The notes: generated from the letters alone by a model not told the origin. 64,000 nucleotides of DNA from Lelliottia nimipressuralis (GCF_004115925.1 NZ_SDDX01000015.1:1-64000), one strand, 5' to 3'; positions 31,181 to 40,954 are shown, counted from the stretch's first letter. Numbers and translations: made by a program.

Positions 31181-32200
31181 ATGTCTCTAACCCGAAAACG
31201 ACGTAGTACCGGCAAAGTGACAATCTCTGATGTCGCTCAGCTTGCCGGAGTGGGTACTATGACGGTGTCCCGCGCATTGCGCACGCCAGAGCAGGTTTCC
31301 GATAAGCTACGAGAAAAAATTGATGCGGCGGTGCAGGAGCTGGGTTATATGCCTAATCTTGCAGCCAGCGCGCTGGCGTCAGCATCATCCAGGACCATTG
31401 CCATGGTCGTCCCCAATCTTGCAGAAGACGGGTGTTCCGATATGTTCGCCGGACTGCAGCAAATCCTGCAACCGGCCGGATACCAGATTATGCTGGCCGA
31501 ATCTCAGCACCGTCCTGAGCAGGAAGAGAAACTGCTCGAAACGCTGCTCGCCTCTAACATTGCGGCCGCCATTTTGCTCAGCGCGGAACACACGGATACC
31601 GTCCGCCACTGGCTGAAAAACGCCTCTATACCGGTGATGGAAATGGGGGCGATGCGCGCCGATCCGCTGGATATGAATATTGGAATCGATAACGTCGCGG
31701 CGATGTACGAACTCACCGAACTGGTGATTCAGCGCGGCTATCAGAACATCGGGCTGCTGTGCGCGAATCAGGAGCAGTGGATTTTCCAGCAGCACCTGCA
31801 GGGCTGGTATAAGGCGATGTTGCGCCACCATATGTCGCCGAATCGGGTGATTAATGCCGCACTGCCGCCGAATTTCTCAACGGGGGCGTCGCAGCTGCCG
31901 GAGTTTTTACTTGCCTGGCCGGAACTGGATGCGCTGGTCTGCGTCTCCGACGAACTGGCGTGTGGCGTGCTGTATGAGTGTCAGCGCCGGCGCATCAAAG
32001 TACCGGATGACCTGGCGGTGGTGGGTTTTGGCGATAGCGACGTCAGCCGCGTCTGTCAGCCGCCGCTGACGACGATGGCGGTGCCACATCGTAAGATTGG
32101 TGTTGAAGCGGGACGCGCGCTGCTGGAGCGCTTGAATGACAGCGACTGGCGCGATCAGAAACCGATCGCCTCCAGTCTGTGTTTGCGGGAGAGTTGCTGA
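31181..32200 (+). CDS. LacI-family regulator of the PTS-transketolase cassette
   Basis: A 339-residue LacI/GalR-type regulator. The helix-turn-helix is TISDVAQLAGVGTMTVSRALRTPEQVS (about residues 14-40), with the hinge helix around PNLAASALAS. The rest is the periplasmic-binding-protein-like sensor domain. The wording of its N-terminus and the recurring LPS/RALR-PEQVS pattern resemble GntR/IdnR-type members. It is divergent from the PTS operon, and TGATAGC-type operators lie in the 237 bases between them. Its stop lies only three bases from the yfcD stop, marking the cassette boundary. The inducer is presumably the sugar or its phosphate. Confidence 0.92.
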   Translation: MSLTRKRRSTGKVTISDVAQLAGVGTMTVSRALRTPEQVSDKLREKIDAAVQELGYMPNLAASALASASSRTIAMVVPNLAEDGCSDMFAGLQQILQPAGYQIMLAESQHRPEQEEKLLETLLASNIAAAILLSAEHTDTVRHWLKNASIPVMEMGAMRADPLDMNIGIDNVAAMYELTELVIQRGYQNIGLLCANQEQWIFQQHLQGWYKAMLRHHMSPNRVINAALPPNFSTGASQLPEFLLAWPELDALVCVSDELACGVLYECQRRRIKVPDDLAVVGFGDSDVSRVCQPPLTTMAVPHRKIGVEAGRALLERLNDSDWRDQKPIASSLCLRESC

Positions 32201-32203
32201 GGT

Positions 32204-32758
32204 TTACTCAGCCTGCTCCTGCTTCTCAGGTTTAGCGGATTCGTTTTTGGCGTTGCGGCTCATCCACAGCGCCAGAGCTTTCAGTGAATCCGGAGTGAAC
32301 TCATCACAACGTGCGGTGATCTCTTCTGGCGTCATCCAGCTTACTTCGCTCACCTCTTCTTCCTGAAGGGCGAAGGGACCGTGGGACACGCAGCTAAACA
32401 ATCCGCCCCACACGCGACAATGCGGGTCTTCAAAGTAGAACAGACCGTGCTCGGCAAAAGGCACACCGGCAATGCCCAACTCCTCTTCTGCCTCACGACG
32501 CGCAGAGTCCAGCAGAATTTCATCGGCCTGGACCACGCCACCTGCCGTAGCATCGAGCATGCCCGGGAGAAAATCTTTCGTGTCAGTACGTCGCTGTACC
32601 AGGATCTTGCCCATTCCATCGTGAACAACGATGTAAGTTGCGCGGTGACGCAGACGTTCAGCCCGCATTTGCTCGCGGCTCGCCTGTGTAATCACTTCAT
32701 TGTCTTCGCTGACAATGTCAACCCACTCTGTACTTGCCAAATGACTCTGCTCCACCAT
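32204..32758 (-). CDS. yfcD: Nudix hydrolase YfcD
   Basis: A 184-residue Nudix-superfamily protein matching E. coli YfcD (180 residues). The Nudix box is visible as GGVVQADE followed by [11 protein letters not shown] (about residues 71-96), with the REXXEE core intact. The N-terminal segment resembles isopentenyl-diphosphate isomerase-like Nudix proteins, and the substrate is not established. The C-terminal tail ([16 protein letters not shown]) is variable. It starts 55 bases after yfcE and converges on the LacI-type gene. Confidence 0.94.
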   Translation of the reverse strand: MVEQSHLASTEWVDIVSEDNEVITQASREQMRAERLRHRATYIVVHDGMGKILVQRRTDTKDFLPGMLDATAGGVVQADEILLDSARREAEEELGIAGVPFAEHGLFYFEDPHCRVWGGLFSCVSHGPFALQEEEVSEVSWMTPEEITARCDEFTPDSLKALALWMSRNAKNESAKPEKQEQAE

Positions 32759-32813
32759 CGGGAACCCTTCTCGTTAAGCGCTCTTTTGGCGCGTTTGACT
32801 TTTGAGGTGTAAC

Positions 32814-33365
32814 TTACGGATTAATGCTGACCTGCGCAATAACTTGCTGATCATTAAGTGCGATAACGCGTAATAGATTCTCCTCCAGCATGCCGTAGCT
32901 GGGGACATTCCCCCCTTTCGGAATACTGACGGAGCCAGGATTGAAATGCACGGTATCTCCGTGCCTCGACGCCACCGGAATATGAGTATGACCGTAAACC
33001 AGCACATCGCCAGTCGAGAGCGGCGGCAAATTATCCGGGCTAAAAAGATGTCCGTGGGTCAAAAACAGGCGGTTCTGTTCCAGCAACACCTGCTGCCAGG
33101 GGGCAGTCATCGGGAAGTGAAGTAACATCTGATCGACTTCGCTGTCGCAGTTGCCGCGCACCGCGATGATTTTATCCGCAAACTGATTCAGTTTGTCCGC
33201 CACCTGCGCGGGAGCGTAGCCGTCCGGAAGCGCATTACGCGGCCCGTGGTTGAGCACATCGCCGAGGATAATCAGCCACTGCGCCCCGCTTTGCACAAAG
33301 CGTTCAAGCACGCGCTCCGTCGCGGGCAGCGATCCGTGAATATCCGATGCAAACATGAGTTTCAT
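32814..33365 (-). CDS. yfcE: Metallophosphoesterase YfcE
   Basis: A 183-residue calcineurin-like phosphodiesterase, close to the 184-residue E. coli YfcE. All metal-binding motifs are present: SDIHGS (8-13), GDVLNHGPRN (around 36), GNCDSEVD, LTHGH and GHTHIP. E. coli YfcE hydrolyses artificial phosphodiesters with manganese, and the natural substrate is unknown. The start MKLMFASDIHG is close to the conserved motif, leaving no extra N-terminus. It is 55 bases from yfcF. Confidence 0.95.
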   Translation of the reverse strand: MKLMFASDIHGSLPATERVLERFVQSGAQWLIILGDVLNHGPRNALPDGYAPAQVADKLNQFADKIIAVRGNCDSEVDQMLLHFPMTAPWQQVLLEQNRLFLTHGHLFSPDNLPPLSTGDVLVYGHTHIPVASRHGDTVHFNPGSVSIPKGGNVPSYGMLEENLLRVIALNDQQVIAQVSINP

Positions 33366-33420
33366 CAGTGACTCCTTTCAAATGATCACTGCCCTATCAT
33401 ACCTGAACCCACGGGGTTTA

Positions 33421-34143
<723 letters not shown>

Positions 34144-34203
34144 TTATGCGCAGCGCCTATACTCGTTTTTAAGGCCTGAAATAATCTAATGACAGGAGTT
34201 GAG

Positions 34204-34833
34204 ATGATAGACCTCTATTTTGCCCCGACCCCTAACGGTCACAAGATCACGCTCTTTCTGGAAGAAACCCAGCTGGATTATCGCATTATCAAAGTGGATA
34301 TCAGCAAAGGCGATCAGTTCCGGGCTGATTTTCTGGCCATTTCGCCCAACAATAAAATTCCCGCGATTGTCGATACCTCCCCTGTGGATGGCGGCAGGCC
34401 GCTGAGTCTGTTTGAATCAGGTGAGATCCTGCTCTATCTGGCGGAAAAAACCGGCAAGCTGCTGAGCGGTGAGCTGCGTGAGCGCCACCACACGCTGCAA
34501 TGGCTGTTCTGGCAGGCGAGCGGTCTGGGGCCGAGCCTGGGACAAAACCACCACTTTAACCATTTTGCCCCGCAGCCCATTCCTTACGCCATTGAGCGCT
34601 ATCAGGTGGAAACCCAGCGTCTTTACGGGGTGCTGAACAAGCGGCTGGAAAAATCCCCGTGGCTTGGCGGCGACCATTACAGCATCGCCGATATCGCCTG
34701 CTGGCCGTGGATCAACGCCCATCTGCGCCAGCGAATCGATCTGGCCACTTACCCTGCCGTGAACAACTGGTTCGAGCGGATCCGCACCCGCCCGGCGACG
34801 GAGCGCGCGATGCAGAAGGCTCAGCAAATTTAG
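34204..34833 (+). CDS. yfcG: Disulfide-bond oxidoreductase YfcG
   Basis: A 209-residue member of the Nu-class GST group. E. coli YfcG is a glutathione-dependent disulfide reductase. The N-terminal motif MIDLYFAPTPNGHKITLFLEE and the glutathione-contact segment NNKIPAIVD...SLFESGEILLYLAEKTG are conserved. It is about six residues shorter at the C-terminus than E. coli. I use the ATG with AGGAG seven bases upstream. It is followed by folX after 72 bases. Confidence 0.95.
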   Translation: MIDLYFAPTPNGHKITLFLEETQLDYRIIKVDISKGDQFRADFLAISPNNKIPAIVDTSPVDGGRPLSLFESGEILLYLAEKTGKLLSGELRERHHTLQWLFWQASGLGPSLGQNHHFNHFAPQPIPYAIERYQVETQRLYGVLNKRLEKSPWLGGDHYSIADIACWPWINAHLRQRIDLATYPAVNNWFERIRTRPATERAMQKAQQI

Positions 34834-34905
34834 GTACCCGCCGGATTGGGCGCGCCCAAAATCCTCATGTATTATGGTGCGAATAACAAACAGAGGAAGC
34901 CTGCA

Positions 34906-35268
34906 ATGTCTCAGCATGACGCTATTATTCGTATAAAAAACTTACGCTTACGCACTTTTATCGGTATCAAAGACGAAGAGATCGAAAATCGTCAGGACAT
35001 CGTGATTAATGTCGTTATTCACTACCCGGCCGACAAGGCCCGCGCCAGTGAAGATATCAACGACGCCCTGAACTATCGCACCATTACCAAGAACATCATT
35101 AAGTACGTTGAGAATAACCGTTTCTCTTTGCTCGAAAAATTAACTCAGGATGTGCTCGATATCGCACGCGAACATCACTGGGTCACTTATGCTGAAGTAG
35201 AAATCGACAAACTTCACGCGCTGCGTTACGCCGACTCGGTCTCTATGACCCTAAGCTGGCAACGCTAA
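34906..35268 (+). CDS. folX: Dihydroneopterin triphosphate 2'-epimerase
   Basis: A 120-residue FolB/FolX-family protein of the T-fold, catalysing epimerisation of dihydroneopterin triphosphate to the monapterin form in E. coli. Core motifs [18 protein letters not shown] and [11 protein letters not shown] are intact, with a conserved glutamate in [18 protein letters not shown] near the end. The start gives the same length as E. coli FolX, with GAGG nearby. It is 18 bases before yfcH. Confidence 0.96.
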   Translation: MSQHDAIIRIKNLRLRTFIGIKDEEIENRQDIVINVVIHYPADKARASEDINDALNYRTITKNIIKYVENNRFSLLEKLTQDVLDIAREHHWVTYAEVEIDKLHALRYADSVSMTLSWQR

Positions 35269-35286
35269 GCGCCTCCAGGAGGTGGT

Positions 35287-36180
35287 ATGAAGATTCTGGT
35301 GACCGGCGGTACCGGCCTGATTGGCCGTCATCTCATTTCGCGCTTGCAGGTGCTGAAACACGACATCACCGTGGTGACGCGCAACGCGGATAAAGCGCGT
35401 CAGGTGCTCGGCAATCACGTCGGTATCTGGAAAGGGCTGGCTGAACAGCAGAATCTGGACGGCTTCGATGCCGTCATCAACCTCGCCGGTGAGCCTATCG
35501 CCGACAAACGCTGGACCGAAGAGCAGAAACAGCGGCTGTGCGACAGCCGCTGGAACATCACTCAAAAGCTGGTCGATCTGTTCCACGCCAGCGCAACGCC
35601 TCCGTCGGTGCTGATCTCCGGCTCGGCGACAGGCTATTACGGCGATCTCGGCGAAGTCGTTGTTACCGAAGAAGAGCCACCACATAACGAATTTACCCAC
35701 AAACTCTGCGCCCGCTGGGAGCAAATCGCCTGCGGTGCGCAGAGTGACGCTACCCGCGTTTGTCTGCTCAGAACCGGCGTGGTGCTGGCACCGAAGGGCG
35801 GGATTCTGGCGAAGATGCTCCCGGTATTTAAACTTGGCCTGGGCGGTCCGATGGGCAACGGGCGCCAGTATCTGGCCTGGATTCATATCGACGATATGGT
35901 TAACGGCATTCTGTGGCTGCTGGATAACGATCTGCGCGGCCCATTCAATATGGTTGCGCCCTACCCGGTGCGAAACGAACAGTTTGCCCATGCGCTGGGC
36001 CACGCCCTGAAACGCCCGGCGGTGCTTCGCGCCCCTGCGACGGCCATCCGCCTGCTGATGGGGGAATCGTCAGTGCTGGTACTGGGCGGGCAGCGCGCCC
36101 TGCCAAAACGGCTGGAGGTGTCGGGATTTGCCTTCCGCTGGTACGACTTAGAAGAAGCCCTGGGAGATGTGGTGGGTTAA
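35287..36180 (+). CDS. yfcH: Epimerase-like SDR protein YfcH
   Basis: A 297-residue extended short-chain dehydrogenase-type protein. The nucleotide-binding motif [15 protein letters not shown] is at the N-terminus, followed by [18 protein letters not shown], the family signature, and a YYG active-site-like [12 protein letters not shown]1731 C-terminal segment follows. No molecular function is assigned in E. coli. A GAGG-type site lies just before the ATG, 18 bases after folX. Confidence 0.94.
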   Translation: MKILVTGGTGLIGRHLISRLQVLKHDITVVTRNADKARQVLGNHVGIWKGLAEQQNLDGFDAVINLAGEPIADKRWTEEQKQRLCDSRWNITQKLVDLFHASATPPSVLISGSATGYYGDLGEVVVTEEEPPHNEFTHKLCARWEQIACGAQSDATRVCLLRTGVVLAPKGGILAKMLPVFKLGLGGPMGNGRQYLAWIHIDDMVNGILWLLDNDLRGPFNMVAPYPVRNEQFAHALGHALKRPAVLRAPATAIRLLMGESSVLVLGGQRALPKRLEVSGFAFRWYDLEEALGDVVG

Positions 36181-36237
36181 ATCTGCCGTGTCGCTTATGG
36201 TAGAGTCGTACGTCAGACTCCCCAGAATGGCGACACT

Positions 36238-36747
36238 ATGGCGACAATCACCACTCCCCGACTTCAGCTTTCCCCCTTTAAACCCTCCGACTGGGCGTTC
36301 TTCCGCTCCCTGCGCGAAGATCGTGCGATCATGCGTTATATGGCGGCCATTGCGCCTGAAAAAGAGACCCGACGCCTGTTCGCCATTCGCCTGGCAGCGC
36401 CCCACACCTTTGTGATTCGCGCCCATGGCAACGACACACCGCTCGGCGATATTGGCCTGCAAATCAGCGCGAAGTTCCGTGAAGAAGCAGATATCGGCTA
36501 TACAGTGATCCCTCAGGCACAGGGCAAAGGCTATGCCAGCGAAGCGCTGCGAGCAGTGTGCGACTATGCGTTCAGCCAGGCGGGCGTGAAAGCGATTAAC
36601 GCCTATGTGCTGGCGGATAACGCCGGTTCGGTGCGGGTGCTGGAGAAGCAGGGATTTGTGCGTACTCAGGTGCTGGAAAAGGCCTATGAGATTAACGGCG
36701 TGCGGTATGACGACTGGGTGTATCGGCTGGAGTGTGGTGCGGTGTGA
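36238..36747 (+). CDS. GNAT-family N-acetyltransferase (RimJ/RimL-like)
   Basis: A 169-residue protein of the Acetyltransf_3 type. The acetyl-CoA loop QAQGKGYASEAL is at 93-104 and the strand-helix pattern NAGSVRVLEKQGF at 128-140, both typical of ribosomal-protein or small-molecule acetyltransferases. The start MATITTPRLQLSPF resembles many RimJ-like proteins. E. coli K-12 has yfcI (rpnB) at this site, so this gene replaces it here. The substrate is not predictable. It converges on hisP across a REP pair. Confidence 0.9.
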   Translation: MATITTPRLQLSPFKPSDWAFFRSLREDRAIMRYMAAIAPEKETRRLFAIRLAAPHTFVIRAHGNDTPLGDIGLQISAKFREEADIGYTVIPQAQGKGYASEALRAVCDYAFSQAGVKAINAYVLADNAGSVRVLEKQGFVRTQVLEKAYEINGVRYDDWVYRLECGAV

Positions 36748-36750
36748 ATT

Positions 36751-36821
36751 GCCGGGCGGCACGGTCTTTGCCCGGCGATGAAATGCGTTTTGCAGGCCCG
36801 GTAAACTCAACGCCACCGGGC
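36751..36821. repeat. Pair of REP-like palindromes before hisP
   Basis: GCCGGGC/GCCCGGC (36751-36757 and 36770-36776) is followed by GCCCGGT/ACCGGGC (36796-36802 and 36815-36821), forming a BIME-like pair between the convergent GNAT gene and hisP. It could provide 3'-end structures for both transcripts. Confidence 0.7.
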
Positions 36822-36828
36822 ACCGACA

Positions 36829-37602
36829 TTACTTGAGCGAGCCTTTCAGGAACTGCTGCAAACGCGGGCTTTTCGGGTTCGCCAGCACCTCATCAGGATG
36901 CCCTTGCTCTTCGATGACACCCTGATGCAGGAAGATAACGTGGTTCGAGACGTTACGGGCAAAGCCCATCTCGTGCGTCACCACCACCATCGTTTTCCCC
37001 TCTTCGGCCAGCTTCTGCATAATGCGCAGCACTTCGCCCACCAGCTCAGGATCGAGCGCCGAGGTCGGCTCATCAAACAGCAGAACTTCCGGCTCCATCG
37101 CCAGCGCGCGGGCGATGGAAACACGCTGCTGCTGACCGCCGGACAAATGCACCGGATACTTAATCTGCTGACGTTCGTCGATACCCACTTTCGCCAGGTA
37201 TTTCACCGCACGTTCACGCGCTTCCTGTTTGCTTAAGCCCAGCACCTGAATCGGCGCTTCCATGACGTTTTCCAGCACCGTCATATGGCTCCAGAGGTTA
37301 AAGTGCTGGAACACCATCGTCAGACGCGTGCGCAGCAGACGCAGCTGATTTTTATCCGCCACTTTCAGCTGCCCGTCTTTGTCGCGCACCAGGTTGATAT
37401 TTTGCCCGCTGACGATAATCGACCCTTCGCTCGGCTTTTCGAGGAAGTTAATGCAGCGCAGGAAGGTACTTTTTCCCGAACCGGATGAGCCAATAATACT
37501 GATCACATCGCCCGCATTCGCCTGCAGCGATACCCCTTTCAGCACTTCATGTTCGCCGTAGCGTTTGTGCAGATCGATAACGTTTAATTTATTTTCAGAC
37601 AT
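36829..37602 (-). CDS. hisP: Histidine/lysine-arginine-ornithine ABC transporter ATPase
   Basis: HisP is the ATPase of the HisJ/ArgT-dependent transporter and works as a dimer on HisQM. The 257-residue protein has Walker [10 protein letters not shown] (38-46), the signature [15 protein letters not shown] and Walker [16 protein letters not shown] in order. The D-loop SALD and the switch histidine in [10 protein letters not shown] are present. It starts seven bases after hisM and ends the operon near a REP pair. Confidence 0.98.
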   Translation of the reverse strand: MSENKLNVIDLHKRYGEHEVLKGVSLQANAGDVISIIGSSGSGKSTFLRCINFLEKPSEGSIIVSGQNINLVRDKDGQLKVADKNQLRLLRTRLTMVFQHFNLWSHMTVLENVMEAPIQVLGLSKQEARERAVKYLAKVGIDERQQIKYPVHLSGGQQQRVSIARALAMEPEVLLFDEPTSALDPELVGEVLRIMQKLAEEGKTMVVVTHEMGFARNVSNHVIFLHQGVIEEQGHPDEVLANPKSPRLQQFLKGSLK

Positions 37603-37609
37603 CGTTTTC

Positions 37610-38326
37610 TCAGTGCGTCGAAGTAGGTTTCATGTGCTGCAACCAGCGTTTTTCTGCCTTGCGGAACAGGCTAATCAGGACGTACGAAATAATCAAATAC
37701 AGCACCGCGGCGATGCCAAAGGCGGTAAAGGGCTGGTAAGTCGCCGAGTTAATATCACGCGCGATTTTCAGCAGGTCCGGCACTGTCGCGGTAAACGCCA
37801 GCGCGGTGGAGTGAAGCATCAGGATCACTTCGTTGCTGTACGCCGGCAGCGCGATACGCAGTGCGGAAGGCATAATAATGCAGCGATAGAGCTTCACCGA
37901 TGAGAAACCATAGGCGCGCGCCGCTTCAATCTCACCGTAAGGCACAGAACGAATGGCACCGGCGAAAATCTCAGTGGTGTACGCGCAGGTGTTTAGCGTC
38001 AGCGCCAGCACGGTACAGTTCAGGCCGCTGCGAAAGAACGCGTTCAGCATTTCTGTGCCTTTGACTATTTCCAGCGTGTACATGCCGGAGTAAAAGACCA
38101 GCAGCTGGACGTACAGCGGCGTGCCGCGAAAAATATAGGTAAACAGCCAAATCGGGAAGCGAATGTATTTGTTTTCCGATACGCGGCCAATGGATAAAAA
38201 CACCGCCAGAATCCCGCCCATCACCACAGACGAAATCAGCAGCCACAGGGTAATCGCCACGCCAGTAAAACGATAGCCATCGGTCCACAGCAGCGATTTC
38301 CAGTATTCCTGAATAATCTCAATCAC
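37610..38326 (-). CDS. hisM: Histidine/LAO ABC transporter permease HisM
   Basis: A 238-residue inner-membrane permease of the BPD_transp_1 family, about five helices, pairing with HisQ. The EAA loop that contacts HisP is visible as [19 protein letters not shown]. The N-terminus [20 protein letters not shown] matches the family. It overlaps hisQ by four bases. Confidence 0.97.
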   Translation of the reverse strand: MIEIIQEYWKSLLWTDGYRFTGVAITLWLLISSVVMGGILAVFLSIGRVSENKYIRFPIWLFTYIFRGTPLYVQLLVFYSGMYTLEIVKGTEMLNAFFRSGLNCTVLALTLNTCAYTTEIFAGAIRSVPYGEIEAARAYGFSSVKLYRCIIMPSALRIALPAYSNEVILMLHSTALAFTATVPDLLKIARDINSATYQPFTAFGIAAVLYLIISYVLISLFRKAEKRWLQHMKPTSTH

Positions 38327-39009
38327 AGGTCAGCCCTCTTCACACCCACGGAGTAGCGACGTTCGAGAAGAAGCAGCACACCATTGGAGACGGTAGTAAA
38401 CACCAGATAAATCACGCCGCACACGACGGCAAAATAGAAGGGTTCCCAGGTGCTCTTACCCGCAAGCTGCGTGGCTTTGACCACATCTTCCAGACCGAGG
38501 AGGGAAACCAGCGCCGTCGCTTTGAGGATCACCTGCCAGTTGTTACCGATGCCCGGTAAGGCAAAGCGCATCATGGCCGGGAACATAATCCGACGGAAAA
38601 TTTGTGAGGAGGTAAAACCGAAGGCGGTGGCCGCCTCGATATGGCCTTTTGGTACGGCCATGTATGCGCCGCGGAAGGTTTCCGTGAAATAGGCGCCGTA
38701 AATAAAGCCAAGGGTGATAATACCGGCCACCATCGGGTCGATATCAATCTGCGACATTCCCACGGCATCCGTCACGCCGTTGAGCGCAATCTGCAGACCA
38801 TAGAAAATGAGCAGCATCAGGACCAGATCGGGCACACCGCGAATCAGCGTGGTGTAGCCTTCAAAAATTAATGCCAGTACCCGATTACTTGAGAGTTTCG
38901 CTCCCGCACCCGCCAGGCCTATCAGCACCGCCAGCACCACTGAACTGATGGCCAGTTCGAGGGTGACAAGCGCGCCTTGTAAAATAACGCCAGAAAATCC
39001 GTACAGCAT
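38323..39009 (-). CDS. hisQ: Histidine/LAO ABC transporter permease HisQ
   Basis: A 228-residue permease partner of HisM. Its EAA loop is KGHIEAATAFGFTSSQIFR. I use the ATG at MLYGFSGVIL, giving the E. coli length; an in-frame codon nine residues earlier is not conserved. A GC-rich hairpin lies between hisJ and hisQ. It overlaps hisM by four bases. Confidence 0.97.
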   Translation of the reverse strand: MLYGFSGVILQGALVTLELAISSVVLAVLIGLAGAGAKLSSNRVLALIFEGYTTLIRGVPDLVLMLLIFYGLQIALNGVTDAVGMSQIDIDPMVAGIITLGFIYGAYFTETFRGAYMAVPKGHIEAATAFGFTSSQIFRRIMFPAMMRFALPGIGNNWQVILKATALVSLLGLEDVVKATQLAGKSTWEPFYFAVVCGVIYLVFTTVSNGVLLLLERRYSVGVKRADL

Positions 39010-39048
39010 AAGGCCTGCCCTGTCGTGAGTGGTCACACCGTGTCTTTT

Positions 39049-39071
39049 CCCCTCCCGGAACGCGGGAGGGG
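39049..39071 (-). repeat. GC-rich hairpin between hisJ and hisQ
   Basis: CCCCTCCCG (39049-39057) pairs perfectly with CGGGAGGGG (39063-39071) around a five-base loop. In Salmonella this interval carries a classic REP that protects upstream hisJ RNA and helps set the excess of binding protein over membrane components. The position suggests the same role here. Confidence 0.75.
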
Positions 39072-39094
39072 CCGCACGTTATTTAACGGGGCGA

Positions 39095-39877
39095 TTAGCC
39101 GCCGTAGACATCAAAGTCGAAGTATTTCTTCGCCAGTTTTTCGTAAGTGCCGTCTGCGCGCATTTCGGCAAAGGCTTTGTTCAGTGCTTCGCGCAGTTCG
39201 TTGTCCTCTTTACGCAGGCCCATGCCGGTGCCGACGCCAAAGAGTTTCTCGTCCTTAATGGACGGACCGCCGAACTTGTAATCTTTCCCTACAGGCTGCT
39301 TCAGGAAACCTTCGCTGGCGGCCACTTCGTCCTGGAACGCCGCGTCGATACGGCCAGCAGTCAGGTCAGCGTAGATATTTTCCTGGCCCTGGTAGGAGAC
39401 GATCTCAATGCCTTTCGGCGCCCAGTGCTCATTGCCGTAGGTTTCCTGGGTGGTGCCCTGCAGCACGCCCACGCGTTTGCCTTTCAGTGACTCAAGCGTT
39501 GGCTGAATGTCAGAAGACTTCGCGACCACCAGACGAGAATCCGCCGCATAGAGTTTGTCGGTGAAGGCAATCTCCTGCTGACGTTTTTCGGTGATGGAGA
39601 GTGAGGACATAATCACGTCGATTTTCTTCGCTTTCAGCGACGGGATCAGCGCATCCAGTGGGTTCTCAACGTAGGTGCATTGGGTTTTGATGCGTTTGCA
39701 CAGCTCATTGGCGATATCGATGTCAAAACCGACCAGTTCACCTTTCGAATTCTTAGATTCGAACGGGGCATAAGTCGGATCGGTACCGATACGGATTTTT
39801 TGTGGAATGGCGGCAAAAGCTGCGGTAGCGCTGGAAAATGCGAGTACCAGAGAAAGCGACAACACCAGTTTTTTCAT
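39095..39877 (-). CDS. hisJ: Histidine-binding periplasmic protein
   Basis: A 260-residue periplasmic binding protein with a signal peptide ([22 protein letters not shown], cleaved before AIPQ). Conserved ligand-binding segments include [44 protein letters not shown] and [19 protein letters not shown]. The start is the ATG at MKKLVLSL, matching E. coli. The closely similar argT lies immediately upstream in the operon. A sigma-54-type promoter sequence lies 49 bases before the start. Confidence 0.98.
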   Translation of the reverse strand: MKKLVLSLSLVLAFSSATAAFAAIPQKIRIGTDPTYAPFESKNSKGELVGFDIDIANELCKRIKTQCTYVENPLDALIPSLKAKKIDVIMSSLSITEKRQQEIAFTDKLYAADSRLVVAKSSDIQPTLESLKGKRVGVLQGTTQETYGNEHWAPKGIEIVSYQGQENIYADLTAGRIDAAFQDEVAASEGFLKQPVGKDYKFGGPSIKDEKLFGVGTGMGLRKEDNELREALNKAFAEMRADGTYEKLAKKYFDFDVYGG

Positions 39878-39925
39878 GTTTATCCTCAACAGACTGTCTT
39901 CTTACGGGATTTTACAACGGGGGAG

Positions 39926-39941
39926 TGCCATTAATGTGCCA
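39926..39941 (-). promoter_or_regulatory. Sigma-54-type promoter sequence for hisJ
   Basis: On the minus strand, TGGCACATTAATGGCA matches the sigma-54 pattern TGGCAC-N5-TTGCA except that one T is G, with the GG and GC doublets ten bases apart. It is 49 bases upstream of the hisJ ATG. Nitrogen-regulated transcription of the histidine transport genes is known in Salmonella. Confidence 0.6.
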
Positions 39942-40024
39942 TTAATCCCCCTGGCAAGGCAAAGTATAAAGCCCGCCAGATGGAAATTTTTGCATCATAA
40001 ATGCTTAACTATGCACTCGACGAC

Positions 40025-40055
40025 CCAAAATGGTGCGTCTTTTGCACCATTTTGG
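40025..40055. repeat. Perfect 12-base inverted repeat between argT and hisJ
   Basis: CCAAAATGGTGC (40025-40036) and GCACCATTTTGG (40044-40055) are perfect inverted copies separated by seven bases. The half-sequences GCACC and TGGTGC resemble NtrC half-sites, so this could be an enhancer for hisJ; it could equally be a 3' hairpin of the argT transcript. It lies about 95 bases upstream of the sigma-54-type element. Confidence 0.6.
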
Positions 40056-40088
40056 ATCATGCAAAGCGCAGTGCCCCGTCAGTGACGA

Positions 40089-40871
40089 TTAATCCCCGTA
40101 GACGTTGAAGTCGAAGTACTTCTTCGCCAGCTTGTCGTAGGTGCCGTCTTTGCGCAGTTCGGCAAAGGCTTTGTCGAATGCCGCTTTCAGCTCTTTGTCG
40201 TCTTTACGTAAGCCAATCCCAGTGCCATCGCCGAAGTATTTTTTGTCTTTCACCGACGGGCCGGCAAAGGCGAACTCTTTACCTGCGGGTTGTTTCAGGA
40301 AACCTTCGCTGGCGGCCACTTCGTCCTGGAATGCGGCATCCAGACGCCCTGCTGCGAGGTCAGAGTAGATCAGATCCTGGTTCTGATAGGCAACCACATC
40401 GACGCCTTTTTCGCGCCAGTCAGCATTAGCAAACCCTTCCTGGGTGGAGCCTTGCAGCACACCCACGTGTTTGCCTTTCAGCGACTCGATGGTCGGCTGA
40501 ATCGGGGAGCCTTTCGCCGCGATCAGACGGGAATCTGCCGCGTAGAGCTTGTCAGAGAAGGCGATTTCCTGCTGACGTTTTTCGGTAATGGAGAGCGAGG
40601 AGATAATGGCATCGATTTTCTTGGCTTTCAGCGACGGGATTAATGCATCAAAATCGCTGCCCACCCATGTGCATTTCACCTGCATGCGCTTGCACATTTC
40701 ATTTCCCAAATCGATATCAAAGCCGACAAAGTCGCCTTTCGCATCCTTGGACGAGAATGGCGCGTAAGTGGCGTCTGTACCGATGCGCACTGTCTGAGGA
40801 AGTGCTGCATAGCTGCTCGCTGCCGCACTTAATCCCACCAGCAGAGACAGAGCCAGAACCGTCTTCTTCAT
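40089..40871 (-). CDS. argT: Lysine/arginine/ornithine-binding periplasmic protein
   Basis: A 260-residue paralogue of HisJ with signal peptide [22 protein letters not shown], cleaved before ALPQ. The ligand pocket segments are conserved, with [21 protein letters not shown] in place of the HisJ version. It delivers LAO ligands to the same HisQMP complex. The two paralogues sit in tandem, 211 bases apart. A sigma-54-type element is 68 bases upstream. Confidence 0.98.
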   Translation of the reverse strand: MKKTVLALSLLVGLSAAASSYAALPQTVRIGTDATYAPFSSKDAKGDFVGFDIDLGNEMCKRMQVKCTWVGSDFDALIPSLKAKKIDAIISSLSITEKRQQEIAFSDKLYAADSRLIAAKGSPIQPTIESLKGKHVGVLQGSTQEGFANADWREKGVDVVAYQNQDLIYSDLAAGRLDAAFQDEVAASEGFLKQPAGKEFAFAGPSVKDKKYFGDGTGIGLRKDDKELKAAFDKAFAELRKDGTYDKLAKKYFDFNVYGD

Positions 40872-40938
40872 ACATTTACCCTCAAGTGTCGTGATTTTAT
40901 TATGGTTTGTGTTGTGTGTTGGATAGCAGGCGTTCTCT

Positions 40939-40954
40939 TGCAGGTCTTATGCCA
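40939..40954 (-). promoter_or_regulatory. Sigma-54-type promoter sequence for argT
   Basis: The minus strand reads TGGCATAAGACCTGCA, with GG and GC doublets at the correct spacing for sigma-54 RNA polymerase; the second doublet is preceded by CT rather than TT. It lies 68 bases upstream of argT. argT of Salmonella is nitrogen-regulated through NtrC. Confidence 0.65.

Noticed and set aside
39095-40871. hisJ/argT considered as a recent assembly duplication
   Set aside because: They differ at many residues and in the signal peptide and match two distinct E. coli/Salmonella genes in the known order.
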